Assembly: GCF_002019695.1 (NCBI RefSeq)
Contig: NZ_MTIV01000022.1
Coordinates: forward strand, 1 to 64,000
Source of the DNA: Evansella clarkii
GTDB taxonomy: Bacteria; Bacillota; Bacilli; Bacillales; Salisediminibacteriaceae
DNA: 64,000 bases
Direction of reading: 5' to 3'
Below, in pieces: positions 7,628 through 15,557 of this stretch. A program made the translations under genes and the position numbers. How positions within the stretch are numbered: the first letter of the stretch is position 1; every line of letters starts with the position of its first letter. Below the pieces are notes generated by a model. The model made no database searches. It saw only the letters and a program-made list of their open reading frames with translations, and was not told where the DNA came from.

Positions 7628-8152
7628 TTAATCTCCTTTCAAGACAAATTTCTTGTATCGGCCAGCTCTAACTTTATATGCTTTATAGGCATACAATGCA
7701 TCTGGATACCCAATAACAATGTATGTGACCAATAAAGTGATAATTAGTTGTGTTAATAGTCCTTCCATAATAGATAATTCTATTAAGATACTAATCTCAA
7801 AATTTACAGTTAAAATAGCTAATAAGCCAAAAAAGACATTAAAAAAGGCAAGTTTCCAGCTTAATTTAGAATTATTTTGAGACCCGAAACACCCGCAATC
7901 AACTTTTCCTTTTTTCACCAAAAAATAACTAACGCCGATAGCTTGACCAAAATATAGAAGACCAATAAGATATAATGCTACCAAGCTAGAGGTGTTTAAA
8001 TAAAAACAAGTAACAATTAAAAGCTGAGATAATGTTAGTATTAGGTGCATTTTTGGTCCTCCTGGGAACCGGTCATCCATATTGAATATAAATGTCCATA
8101 CATATGCAACTATTGAGGCTATAAAAGGTATTGTTAATAAAACCCCTATCAT
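7628..8152 (-). CDS. MauE-like (DoxX-related) redox membrane protein
   Basis: A polytopic protein of about 174 residues with four hydrophobic segments and the hallmark KVDCGCFG motif of the MauE/DoxX redox-associated family. The two vicinal Cys probably pass electrons to or from the MauD-like partner. A longer ORF runs back to 8239, but GGGAGG stands just before ATG 8155/8152, and this start gives the usual family length. It is the first gene of the minus-strand Tat/Mau-like operon. Confidence 0.8.
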   Translation of the reverse strand: MIGVLLTIPFIASIVAYVWTFIFNMDDRFPGGPKMHLILTLSQLLIVTCFYLNTSSLVALYLIGLLYFGQAIGVSYFLVKKGKVDCGCFGSQNNSKLSWKLAFFNVFFGLLAILTVNFEISILIELSIMEGLLTQLIITLLVTYIVIGYPDALYAYKAYKVRAGRYKKFVLKGD

Positions 8153-8295
8153 CATTTCCCTCCCAATGGTAATGTATCTTTGAACACTGCGGTCCCCCTT
8201 CCTATTATATATATTTCTAATTCTACCAAAATATAACATGAATTATATGAATATTCAAGCAATTATAACAAAAAAATGTATTTCCGCTTAAGGAT

Positions 8296-8427
8296 ACTCG
8301 CTTGCTGCAGGCTGGGGCAACAATAAAAGACGTTCAAGAGCGTTTAAGACATAATGACATCCAAACCACAATTAATATCTACACACATGTAACAAATAAA
8401 TCCAAAGAACGTACAAAATTTCCTTAA
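8296..8427 (+). pseudogene. C-terminal remnant of a tyrosine recombinase
   Basis: An open stretch encodes LLQAGATIKDVQERLRHND followed by IQTTINIYTHVT. This is the end of a Tn916/phage-type integrase, including the catalytic His region (LRHND in place of LGHSD) and the Tyr (IYTHV). Everything upstream is missing. It marks an old integration or deletion boundary beside the Tat/Mau-like cassette, which may therefore have been acquired. Confidence 0.8.
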
Positions 8428-8484
8428 CTTTATGATGGAAAATACTCAATAAGTTTAAAGTTGGTCAAAAGTGGGTCATTTTCT

Positions 8485-8770
8485 CTAAAACAACGTAAAA
8501 ACTCTTCTCCTTGGTCGAGAAGACCAAAGAGGGCTGAACGTTGATATAACAAGGATATTAACGCTTCGAGAACTGAGGTGCACGACGAGCAGCTTTAAGA
8601 CCGTATTTCTTACATAGAGATAAAAAGGGTTGACGACAGACCAAATCAGCGTATTGCGCCATTCCCAGCCGCTTTCTTGCAAGTATAATCCTCCACTCGC
8701 CCCTACGATCACTGCTAAAAAAAATGATTCCTCTGACAAACACCTGCTTGGAATCTCTTTTGAATTCCAT
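8485..8770 (-). pseudogene. Small gene with two alternative frames
   Basis: ATG 8770, with an eight-G ribosome binding site, opens a basic 70-residue frame (MEFKRDSKQV... to 8558). In a second frame, from TTG 8739 to 8485, a membrane-like segment (SFFLAVIVGASGG, later TLIWSVVNPF) is open. Adding one T in the T run near 8630 would join the membrane segment to the basic tail CKKYGLKAARRAPQFSKR, a plausible small membrane protein. Which reading is real cannot be settled here. It follows topB on the same strand. Confidence 0.4.
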
Positions 8771-8840
8771 TAACGCCCCCCCCTTTTTTCCCGACAATAC
8801 CATTTCACGCCCGGTATAACCGGGCGCGTTGGGCAATAAA

Positions 8841-11342
8841 TCAGTTGAAATGCGCTTCCAGCCCCCAGAACTTATTCCCTTTGAATTCTTTTAATTCCAG
8901 GGACAGATTGCAGGTAAAGTCTTTCCCTTTCTTACTTTTCGCTGTGACCATGATTTTCCCGCCGGCCCGTACATCCTCAATTTCTTTTTTGGTCAGGCTA
9001 TAACCAGAGAATTCCGGCTTAAACGGTGCGTTTTTACGGGTGTATTTACTTGGATCTTCCCGTTCCTCGAAATGCGGTTCGATCCCCCAGCTCTTGTTGC
9101 CTTTGTACTCCCGCAGCTCAAAGGTGACATCAACCTCGAACGGTTTACCTGTTCTGGCGCTCACTGCTTTGATCCTCACTTTTTCTCCGGCACGCATCTT
9201 TTTCTCGTCTTCTTTTGTGAACGTATATCCAGACCACTCGATCGGGAACGGTGCGGTATCGCGTGTGTAACTGTCTGCTTTTTTACGCTGGAAACCCCAG
9301 AAAGACTTCCCTTTATATTCCCCTTGCTGGAGGGAACCCTCGACGAGCTGCACTTTACCGGTCTTCTGGTTGGTTGCTTGAATCTGAATGGCATCACCGT
9401 TTAATAGTTTCTCGATTTCTTCCGGAGTGAACGTATGGCCGCCCCACTCTTTATTAAAACGAACCTTCTCGCCAGTCGGCTTGTGAACACCTTCTGTTTT
9501 CGGTTTCGGCTGCAGCCTTTGCATCGACGCATCCGGAGAGCCTACTTTTTTCATCAAGGTTTCCGCATTGCGGTAAAAGACCTCTTTATCGTGTTTAATC
9601 AGCGTTGTGGCGGTGTGTAAGACGTCATGAGGTTTGACTTTGAACTCCCCCGCATCTTTCATCGCCTTAAACAGCTTCTCTGTCACACCAGGATCACCGA
9701 TCTGTGACCCTTCGAGAAGTGCTGCAGCAATCTCTCCGATTTTCGTTAGAGTTAGCTTCCCTCTCGCATCGACCAAGAGTGCCGTCTTCCCGGTTGTCAC
9801 TTCACTAAGAGTGCTTACTCTGGTCGCACCAGTTCCCACTTCATATTTGCTGAGCTGTTTCTCCAACCACTTATGAGACGGATGAGGGGGCTTTTTATTT
9901 ACCCCTTCAGCCACGATGGGAGAGCCGTTCTGACCCAGCCCGGTACTCGTAGTATCGTCACCCTCTTCATCAGCGGTCTCTTTATCCGCATCGAATATCG
10001 CTTTGAATCCCTGGTCGATTGGCACACTTACCGTCGTTGTAAACGCCGGATGTTTCTCGATGTGACCTTTAATGCTGTCATACACATAATTTTCTCCGAA
10101 CATGGCCAAAAAGTTTTTCGCAAGCGTCTCGTAAATGGCTTTCCCGCTCGGACCGTATTTCGAGAGCTCGTCCAATGATTTCGGCACGGTAGTACCTGGA
10201 CGATTCGCCCCGTGAGCTCCACCGTCTTTAACGTGCGTTTTTCTCGGTTTACGGTGCGTGAGAAGTGCTGTATCCGCCCCGACAACCCCTGCGATTTTAT
10301 CTACGAGCGGTAGCATCTCTTTGAATTGCTCGGTTGAGATGACTTTATCCTCGGTTCTCGGATAGCTGACGATCTTTGCTTCATACATTTTCTGGTATGT
10401 TGCAAGCACCTCTTTGGATTTGTACCCCCTGGTTCCCAAGATTGAAGCCAGCCCACCGAGATCTAACAGTTTTCCCGGAGCGGTTTCTTTGCGGGTTTTC
10501 GAGTCCTGAATGACCTTAGAAGGTCCGTAACTTTGCATGTCTTTCTCCGCATCCTGCTTGTTGTCATAACGCCAGCTGTCTTTATCCTCATCGAATTTCC
10601 GAGTGAATACGTTCCCGTTTTCGTCTTTGTATTTTACTTCGAAGTACGGTTTTTTCTTATAGGCTTTCACAAGCGCTAACTGATCGGCAACGAGTTTGGT
10701 CATCACGGATTTCAAGCGCCCCTGGCGGACGACGGCATTATACCCTTTGGAACGGGCAGCATGAGTCGCAAGACGCGTCAGCTGCATGCTGATGAAATCC
10801 CACTGACTTCTAACGTTAGCTTTTACATACTCTCCGTCCTTGTTGTAGGACGGCAGGTCAACGATGTTCTTAAAACCGTTCTGGAGCTCTTTTTCGGATT
10901 CATCGATGAAGTACATTCGTTTTACCGGCCCCTTCCAGCCGATCGCCTGAATGACCTCCCAGCCGATGAGCTGACCTTCCCCGGATGGGTCTTTATCCGT
11001 CGCAATCACGATGGCGCTCGCATGTTGCGCCGCCTTCTTCACGTCCTGAATCGCTCCGGCTTTACTCGTTATTTTGCCAGTTTTCATGTTTTTGGATTTC
11101 TGCGCCTGCTTTTTCCAGTTAAGCTGGGAAACATCCCACGGCATCGATCCAGGTTCCCATGATTTAAAATCGTCTTTTTCTCTATCACCGACCATCTCAT
11201 GAGGTTCCACGAACTCCAGCATGTGGCCAAAGAGGGCCTGCACCTGATAGGCTTGTCCGTCATATGTACCGGACATCCCGCCCAGGGCTTTTGCAAAATT
11301 TTTCGCGGCACTCGGTTTCTCTGCTAATAATAAATATGTCAT
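8841..11342 (-). CDS. topB: Type IA DNA topoisomerase III
   Basis: An 833-residue type IA topoisomerase. The N-terminal Toprim domain starts with LLLAEKPSAAKNFA and has the DPSGEGQ acidic loop. The active-site Tyr lies near residue 327 in the SYPRTEDK motif. After the catalytic core come three repeats of about 55-60 residues (near 655-710, 715-770 and 775-833). Each has a W/F-x-G-x-(T/S)-(F/L)-T pattern and ends in a conserved WG, resembling the C-terminal repeats of plasmid TopB/DUF3945 proteins. It cuts and passes single-stranded DNA and probably resolves plasmid replication or transfer intermediates. The next gene downstream on this strand is the small ORF at 8485-8770; the 362-residue gene lies 30 nt upstream. 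Confidence 0.93.
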   Translation of the reverse strand: MTYLLLAEKPSAAKNFAKALGGMSGTYDGQAYQVQALFGHMLEFVEPHEMVGDREKDDFKSWEPGSMPWDVSQLNWKKQAQKSKNMKTGKITSKAGAIQDVKKAAQHASAIVIATDKDPSGEGQLIGWEVIQAIGWKGPVKRMYFIDESEKELQNGFKNIVDLPSYNKDGEYVKANVRSQWDFISMQLTRLATHAARSKGYNAVVRQGRLKSVMTKLVADQLALVKAYKKKPYFEVKYKDENGNVFTRKFDEDKDSWRYDNKQDAEKDMQSYGPSKVIQDSKTRKETAPGKLLDLGGLASILGTRGYKSKEVLATYQKMYEAKIVSYPRTEDKVISTEQFKEMLPLVDKIAGVVGADTALLTHRKPRKTHVKDGGAHGANRPGTTVPKSLDELSKYGPSGKAIYETLAKNFLAMFGENYVYDSIKGHIEKHPAFTTTVSVPIDQGFKAIFDADKETADEEGDDTTSTGLGQNGSPIVAEGVNKKPPHPSHKWLEKQLSKYEVGTGATRVSTLSEVTTGKTALLVDARGKLTLTKIGEIAAALLEGSQIGDPGVTEKLFKAMKDAGEFKVKPHDVLHTATTLIKHDKEVFYRNAETLMKKVGSPDASMQRLQPKPKTEGVHKPTGEKVRFNKEWGGHTFTPEEIEKLLNGDAIQIQATNQKTGKVQLVEGSLQQGEYKGKSFWGFQRKKADSYTRDTAPFPIEWSGYTFTKEDEKKMRAGEKVRIKAVSARTGKPFEVDVTFELREYKGNKSWGIEPHFEEREDPSKYTRKNAPFKPEFSGYSLTKKEIEDVRAGGKIMVTAKSKKGKDFTCNLSLELKEFKGNKFWGLEAHFN

Positions 11343-11371
11343 AGGCGTTCAACCTCTCCCTTTATCTGTTT

Positions 11372-12460
11372 TTATCTGGTGTCTCTCTGCTGCATCTTTC
11401 TCAGGCGTTCCTGCCTTGCGAACATCTTTTGACGTTCTTTCTCTGTCTGTATATGTGTAGATATAGTTTGGTCTGTCTTAATAAGCGTGTCACGGTTTTC
11501 TTCAAGGACACGTACGAATTCCCCAACATCCCTCGGCAGTCCGCCGTTTAAGAGCCCCATACGGTCAAGGAGAACCACGGTCTGCATGATCGTGCTTCGT
11601 TCGGCGTACGCCCGGAACAGTTTCTCCTGCTCGTCCAGTTTGTCGAGAACCCGACCGATCCCCATGTTGACCATCCCGAGCCGTTCAGCGGTCTGGTAAT
11701 CCTGTTCGGACCCAGGCGAGCTGGACGGTTCATTTGATTCGTACTCCTCAGAAGTGTGAGCAACAAACAAAAGCGCGTAAATGTCCAGCTCATCGTTTTT
11801 CGCGCCTAGGTGCGTCTCAGGGTTGAAACCTTCATCGAAGACTGGATGCTGTAAAACGAGCCACTGCTTTGCATACTGGACGTGCGTACCGGCTGCATCT
11901 CGGAACGAATCGAATAATAAATACCGGAGAAGAGATGACTTCGTTGTAAATACCCGGTTCCTTTCAGTGATTTCGTATTCTCCCCATGGGAACGAAACCA
12001 CAGCTCCAGTATGATTTTCTTTCAGGCGCTTTTGAGTAGCAGCAATCAACGGATCGGGGATACCAGAAACCTGTAACCTCTTAATGTTCGGGTTTAACCG
12101 GACCGGCCGATCACCCCCGACATGCTCGAAGATCCCTGACAGCGTTTTGAACCTCTTCCAGTCAATCGGGGGAGCCGCCCCTCTTTTCTCTGTGGATGGT
12201 ACGGCCGACGGAGAAGAAGATGATGCGTCCTCTCCGCCATGGGAATGGGTTAGTGCTTCTGGTTCTAATTCAGAACCATGCCCGGAATTCACCTGCCCGT
12301 CCCCACCTCCATGTTTAGGCGGTAAGCCTTCGGGTCGTACTTCCGGTGCAGGTTTCACCTGTTTAGGTTGCACTTCTGGCTTTTCGGATTTTTCTTTGTT
12401 TTGTCCGCGAATCCCGGCCAGCTCTGCCTCGATGTCTAAACCAATATCGAATTCCGACAT
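11372..12460 (-). CDS. Plasmid protein with disordered N-terminus
   Basis: A 362-residue protein. Residues 1-105 are low-complexity, rich in Pro, Glu, Ser and Gly. Residues 110-260 look folded (contains IDWKRFKTLSGIFEHV and VVSFPWGEYEITERN). The tail is a long charged coiled coil with RQERLRKMQQRDTR at the end. I do not recognise the family. It lies between a ribbon-helix-helix-like gene and topB on one strand with short gaps, so it is likely part of a plasmid maintenance or transfer operon. Confidence 0.65.
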   Translation of the reverse strand: MSEFDIGLDIEAELAGIRGQNKEKSEKPEVQPKQVKPAPEVRPEGLPPKHGGGDGQVNSGHGSELEPEALTHSHGGEDASSSSPSAVPSTEKRGAAPPIDWKRFKTLSGIFEHVGGDRPVRLNPNIKRLQVSGIPDPLIAATQKRLKENHTGAVVSFPWGEYEITERNRVFTTKSSLLRYLLFDSFRDAAGTHVQYAKQWLVLQHPVFDEGFNPETHLGAKNDELDIYALLFVAHTSEEYESNEPSSSPGSEQDYQTAERLGMVNMGIGRVLDKLDEQEKLFRAYAERSTIMQTVVLLDRMGLLNGGLPRDVGEFVRVLEENRDTLIKTDQTISTHIQTEKERQKMFARQERLRKMQQRDTR

Positions 12461-12493
12461 GTTTTCTCACCTCACTTTTGATTCAAGTCTTAT

Positions 12494-12901
12494 TTACGAC
12501 AATTCACCGTCTTCGTCTTCGACCAGGTAGTTATCACCCCGGATAATGCCTAACATCGCATCAAATCCGTTCACCACGGATTTTCCTAAATGGTGTTGAT
12601 TAGTGCTAAGATTCTCGATCGCATCGATCAATTGATTTAATCGCTGAATCTCCGCAGTCGGCAGATCATAATCCTGATTTTGCCACTTCACGTAGTGATA
12701 CATGGCATTGATGAGAAATTCCGTCTGATCCATCCCGAACTTATCCGACCAATACGCGAGATATCTATAATCCTCCGGATACATCCGCATGTTATGGCGC
12801 TCCGTCTTCTTCACCCGGGGAGCCGCCTGCCTTTTCGGCGTGGATGGCTTTGGAGCCGGGAGCGGGACCGCTTCTTTTAACGCACCAGTATGTTCAGCCA
12901 T
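12494..12901 (-). CDS. Ribbon-helix-helix-like plasmid DNA-binding protein
   Basis: About 135 residues: a Pro/Lys-rich N-terminus, then RHNMRMYPEDYRYLAYW with a helical continuation (KFGMDQTEFLINAMYHYV). This has the strand-helix-helix layout of ribbon-helix-helix proteins used by plasmids as repressors or relaxosome accessory factors. A helical, acidic C-terminus follows. ATG 12901 is preceded by GAGGTGAG. It heads the topB-ward operon, so it may be its regulator. No relaxase was found nearby to confirm a transfer role. Confidence 0.6.
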   Translation of the reverse strand: MAEHTGALKEAVPLPAPKPSTPKRQAAPRVKKTERHNMRMYPEDYRYLAYWSDKFGMDQTEFLINAMYHYVKWQNQDYDLPTAEIQRLNQLIDAIENLSTNQHHLGKSVVNGFDAMLGIIRGDNYLVEDEDGELS

Positions 12902-12964
12902 ACGCACTCACCTCTTTCTTTTGTAATTTGTTTTATTTGAGAGCCCTCATAAGAAAATAGGACA

Positions 12965-13180
12965 TTATACTAAATCTCTAATTCTATTCAACTTCTCTTG
13001 CAGTTCCTCGTTCTCTTTAAGCTGCTCGGCAATCTCTTTTAATTCTTTGTGTAATTCTTCTTGTCTTCGCAACAATCTCATTCTTCTCTCAGGTAGCTCT
13101 ACTACTAAATAAGGGATAGTGATTTTCTTTATTCTCCATAATTTATATCTCTTCCAAATCGCATTTGCCCGCATCATCAT
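12965..13180 (-). CDS. Small coiled-coil protein
   Basis: A 71-residue protein starting MMMRANAIWKRYK after AGAGGTGATTGG. The first half is basic and hydrophobic; the second half is a continuous heptad-rich coiled coil (RRQEELHKELKEIAEQL...). No family recognised. A strong promoter on the same strand lies about 75 bp upstream. The following gene (12901) is probably read by the same transcript. Confidence 0.6.
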   Translation of the reverse strand: MMMRANAIWKRYKLWRIKKITIPYLVVELPERRMRLLRRQEELHKELKEIAEQLKENEELQEKLNRIRDLV

Positions 13181-13254
13181 CCAATCACCTCTATTGAGTA
13201 GATCATTATTATGTATCACCTCTCTCACATTAATTGGTAATATATGTAAATACA

Positions 13255-13283
13255 ATTTTACAGTTAAAACGCTGTACGTACAA
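13255..13283 (-). promoter_or_regulatory. Sigma-A promoter of the 13180 operon
   Basis: On the minus strand TTGTAC (13283-13278) and TAAAAT (13260-13255) are 17 bases apart, followed by TTTACATATATTACC. The -10 and the TTTACATA-type sequence resemble the promoters at 45.0 and 61.4 kb, suggesting shared control. Confidence 0.6.
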
Positions 13284-13349
13284 GGGTTTTGTTTAAATTT
13301 AGTTCATTTTCGTGTAACAAAACAACAAAAGGCCAGGTCTTAAACCAAT

Positions 13350-13424
13350 CCCGGACAAGCCGGGCGATAGACAGACTGAAACAAAGTTAAAAAACCGTTC
13401 AAACCATGCGGTGACAAGCACCGC
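13350..13424 (+). repeat. Two GC-rich hairpin elements before the 60-aa gene
   Basis: The first hairpin is CCCGG-ACAAG-CCGGG (13350-13364). The second is GCGGTG-ACAAG-CACCGC (13408-13424), followed by GGGAAAAC and GAAGACGAAAATA. Both follow the sequence AAACCA. They sit in the untranslated leader of the small gene at 13486 and belong to the hairpin family described in the findings. Confidence 0.75.
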
Positions 13425-13485
13425 CGGGAAAACGGGTGAAGACGAAAATACAAAAAAAACTATAAAAATATAGGAGTGGATAAAT

Positions 13486-13668
13486 ATGAAACAGAACACA
13501 ACAGTAGTAGAGGTACGCAGCGCAATCAATGACAACGTGGTGATGAGCTTTGAACATACAAGCGAGGAATCCACAAACATCATCACAGCTGGATTTTCTA
13601 AAATCTGCAACGCACTAAAAATCAACCGTGTGCAGGCGGAAAGTCGTTACTACGTGACAAAAGGCTAA
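13486..13668 (+). CDS. Small hypothetical protein of the hairpin-linked island
   Basis: A 60-residue protein with a strong ribosome binding site (TAGGAGTGG, 8 nt before ATG) and its own terminator. The sequence (MKQNTTVVEVRSAIN...RVQAESRYYVTKG) looks like one compact alpha/beta domain. It is first in a plus-strand run of small genes and has a 5' leader of about 150 nt carrying two hairpins. Function unknown. By analogy with conjugative leading regions, early-expressed protective proteins are a possibility. Confidence 0.65.
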   Translation: MKQNTTVVEVRSAINDNVVMSFEHTSEESTNIITAGFSKICNALKINRVQAESRYYVTKG

Positions 13669-13672
13669 CCCG

Positions 13673-13707
13673 ATAGCGATGTATGTCTCATACATCGCTA
13701 TTTTTTT
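13673..13707 (+). terminator. Terminator of the 60-aa gene
   Basis: Thirteen-base perfect arms (13673-13685 and 13689-13701), loop TCT, and a seven-T tail. Confidence 0.9.
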
Positions 13708-13734
13708 ATGTACTCACAAAAAGGAGTGATTCCC

Positions 13735-13989
13735 ATGAATCAGGAGCAAAACACCAAATTAGACAAACTCATCGCACAAACTGAGCGCCGAATTGCCGTA
13801 GCGAAAGTGCGTGTAGATACCACGAAAGGTCACCTTGCAAGGATTAAGAACAAAGGCGGAATGGTTACCGAGCACGGCGGATGGGAGAAGGGTTATTGGG
13901 AAAGCCGATTGTCAGTGCTTGAGGATACGCTTGATGACCTGAATGAACTAAAGATGCTTGGTGTACAAAAAATTAAAACAGGAGCGTGA
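13735..13989 (+). CDS. Small coiled-coil protein
   Basis: An 84-residue, mostly helical protein (MNQEQNTKLDKLIAQTERR...) with heptad patterning in its first and last thirds. The open frame starts at 13708, but GGAG 8 nt before ATG 13735 decides the start. It is followed closely by the 122-residue gene at 13996 and the 56-residue gene at 14377, forming one operon that ends at 14588. No family recognised. Confidence 0.6.
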   Translation: MNQEQNTKLDKLIAQTERRIAVAKVRVDTTKGHLARIKNKGGMVTEHGGWEKGYWESRLSVLEDTLDDLNELKMLGVQKIKTGA

Positions 13990-13995
13990 TTGATA

Positions 13996-14364
13996 ATGAC
14001 TACTGCAAATCAAACAGAAAAGAAAATTAGCGACACAATGACTACCGGACGGAAAGTCGGTCTCTTAATGGACCATCTGCAGGCAGGCGGAGAAGTAGAA
14101 ATTGACGGGTACACCTGGGTGTGGCTCGACAACCACATCACAGGCTCATCCACCGATGGAAACGGAGAAACCCAATACTGGGGTATAAATGGCCTGGCCA
14201 TCAAGGGTGTGAGCATCAAAAACGGAGTGGAAAAACCGACCTATATGGGGCAAGGTACCATGCCGTTCCAGTCATTTGTGGAGCTTACAAATAAGGTCAA
14301 AGAAGAAGACTGGCTCGGTATGTGTGCCGGTAACGCCCTGAGATCCATGAATAAGAAACGATAA
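13996..14364 (+). CDS. Hypothetical plasmid protein
   Basis: A protein of about 122 residues. After a helical N-terminus (MTTANQTEKK...RKVGLLMDHLQAGG), a beta-rich part follows (EVEIDGYTWVWLDNH and GETQYWGINGLAIKG) and then a helical end. ATG 13996 is favoured by AGGAG at 13979; a TTG at 13990 is an alternative. It is the second of three genes in one operon. Unknown function. Confidence 0.6.
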   Translation: MTTANQTEKKISDTMTTGRKVGLLMDHLQAGGEVEIDGYTWVWLDNHITGSSTDGNGETQYWGINGLAIKGVSIKNGVEKPTYMGQGTMPFQSFVELTNKVKEEDWLGMCAGNALRSMNKKR

Positions 14365-14376
14365 GGGGGAACTACG

Positions 14377-14547
14377 ATGAAGAAACAAGCTGTTATTTTT
14401 GTTACGTATGATACAGAAGAAGAATTGAACACATTGCTCGCCAGTAATTCCACGCATGCAGAGGTGTCTGGCATATACGAGGAAGTCACCGAGACACAAA
14501 CGGTGCAAATCAAAGATATTTTAGATAATACAAGAAGTGAGGAATAG
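14377..14547 (+). CDS. Small acidic protein
   Basis: A 56-residue protein (starts MKKQAVIFVTYDTEEEL, ends TRSEE) with AAGGGGG 7 nt upstream of ATG. It is acidic and Thr-rich, with one predicted beta-alpha unit. It ends the three-gene operon 14 nt before the terminator. Too short to assign. Confidence 0.55.
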   Translation: MKKQAVIFVTYDTEEELNTLLASNSTHAEVSGIYEEVTETQTVQIKDILDNTRSEE

Positions 14548-14560
14548 AAAAAGCGGTACG

Positions 14561-14588
14561 AGCGGAGCTTATGAGCTCCGCTTTTTTT
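14561..14588 (+). terminator. Terminator of the 13735-14547 operon
   Basis: Nine-base arms (14561-14569 and 14574-14582), loop TATG, followed by seven T. Confidence 0.9.
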
Positions 14589-14610
14589 GTTGTGATGATT
14601 TAAGACCGGG

Positions 14611-14628
14611 GCGGTGAGATGTCACCGC
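14611..14628 (+). repeat. GC-rich hairpin element
   Basis: GCGGTGA-GATG-TCACCGC, placed after a terminator and 46 nt before GTG 14674. Same family as the other hairpins of the island. Confidence 0.75.
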
Positions 14629-14673
14629 CAGCTAACTGTATAAGAAGGCGAATACCAAAAAGGAGTGGTAGTT

Positions 14674-14928
14674 GTGGCAGGAAGAAAAGGAATGACGGTT
14701 GGAGAATTCAACGTCCTAATGAAGCGGTGTGATACGGAATATGGGGTGAACTATATACGACCGACTATTCATGCTAGATCCCGCCTCATTACAGCGATCG
14801 ATCTCTTTATGTGTAACGGCGAGACAGCCTCGTTTTCGATTACCAACAATCCGGATAACAAATTCGAACTCACGAAAGCGGTGAACAGTTATCTGGATGA
14901 CCAAGTGAGAAAAAACGAACCCATCTAA
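14674..14928 (+). CDS. Hypothetical protein, hairpin-linked
   Basis: An 84-residue protein starting at GTG 14674 (AAGGAG 9 nt upstream), reading MAGRKGMTVGEFNVLM. The basic N-terminus is followed by mixed alpha/beta sequence (YIRPTIHARSRLITAID). No family recognised. A GC-rich hairpin precedes it and another follows its stop by 6 nt, before the SSB-like gene. Confidence 0.55.
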   Translation: MAGRKGMTVGEFNVLMKRCDTEYGVNYIRPTIHARSRLITAIDLFMCNGETASFSITNNPDNKFELTKAVNSYLDDQVRKNEPI

Positions 14929-14933
14929 ACCAT

Positions 14934-15077
14934 GGCGGTGAGTACCACCGCCCGACAAATTACATGAAGGGAAAGGATAGCAACCTTGCACCTTGACAAT
15001 TAAATAACGAATGACGTATCGCCCGAGAAAACGAGCGAACGAAAAAAGCATCAAACGATTGCGGTGAGTACCACCGC
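14934..15077 (+). repeat. Two GC-rich hairpins before the first SSB-like gene
   Basis: GGCGGTG-AGTAC-CACCGCC (14934-14952) and GCGGTG-AGTAC-CACCGC (15061-15077). The second is followed by GGTAAAAAAGTTGAA, nearly identical to the sequence after the last hairpin before the second SSB-like gene. No other ORF is visible in this 212-nt leader. Confidence 0.8.
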
Positions 15078-15140
15078 CGGTAAAAAAGTTGAAGAATACA
15101 AAATTAAAACTAATAAACCACTTAAAGGGAGAGATTTATC

Positions 15141-15512
15141 ATGGCAAAGAAAGCATTTAACGAATTAACGGAAAAAGGGCAAAAGCAACGTCTGGCAAAA
15201 TATCAGAAAGAGCGTGAAGCTCGCGGAACACAAGAAACGCTTGCTCGTCTGGTGAAACCAGCAACTATCAAAACAATTACTGGTGATAACAAGCTGGCAG
15301 TCTTCCGCTTCGCCGCTTACGATAAAGAAACCGAAGAAACGAACTTCTTCACTGCGAGCGCGTTCATCGCAAAAGGGAAAGACAAGCTCGAATCCTTCTA
15401 CGCTAACCTAGCGAAAGGTCAGTTGGTTGCTGTTGAGTACAAAGAAAACAACGGCTACACAAACATCTATAATCTGATGGACAGAAGTTATGCAGATCCC
15501 CGCAAAAAATAA
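15141..15512 (+). CDS. SSB-like protein, copy 1 (no acidic tail)
   Basis: A 123-residue protein that reads like an OB-fold single-stranded DNA-binding protein. It has a basic N-terminus, then LARLVKPATIKTITGDNKLA and VFRFAAYDK strands, a FFTASAFIAKGKDKLESFYANL segment like the SSB loop/helix, and KGQLVAVEYKENNGYTNIY. It differs from the copy at 19803 at about nine of 118 aligned positions and lacks that copy's acidic tail. Ribosome binding site AAAGGGAG. Binding single-stranded DNA during transfer or replication is inference from fold and position. A group IIC intron sits immediately after its terminator. Confidence 0.65.
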   Translation: MAKKAFNELTEKGQKQRLAKYQKEREARGTQETLARLVKPATIKTITGDNKLAVFRFAAYDKETEETNFFTASAFIAKGKDKLESFYANLAKGQLVAVEYKENNGYTNIYNLMDRSYADPRKK

Positions 15513-15520
15513 GAGCTATA

Positions 15521-15557
15521 AAAAGTGATGTGTCTAAATGACGCATCACTTTTTTTT
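15521..15557 (+). terminator. Terminator of SSB-like copy 1, intron target
   Basis: Fourteen-base arms with one mismatch (15521-15534 and 15540-15553), loop TAAAT, and a T run reaching the intron's first base at 15558. Near copies of this stem occur at 17681-17708 and near 19060-19082. Confidence 0.85.

Noticed and set aside
13299-13625. Minus-strand 108-codon ORF
   Set aside because: It is antisense to the 60-residue gene with its leader and hairpins; codon pattern and binding site favour the plus strand.
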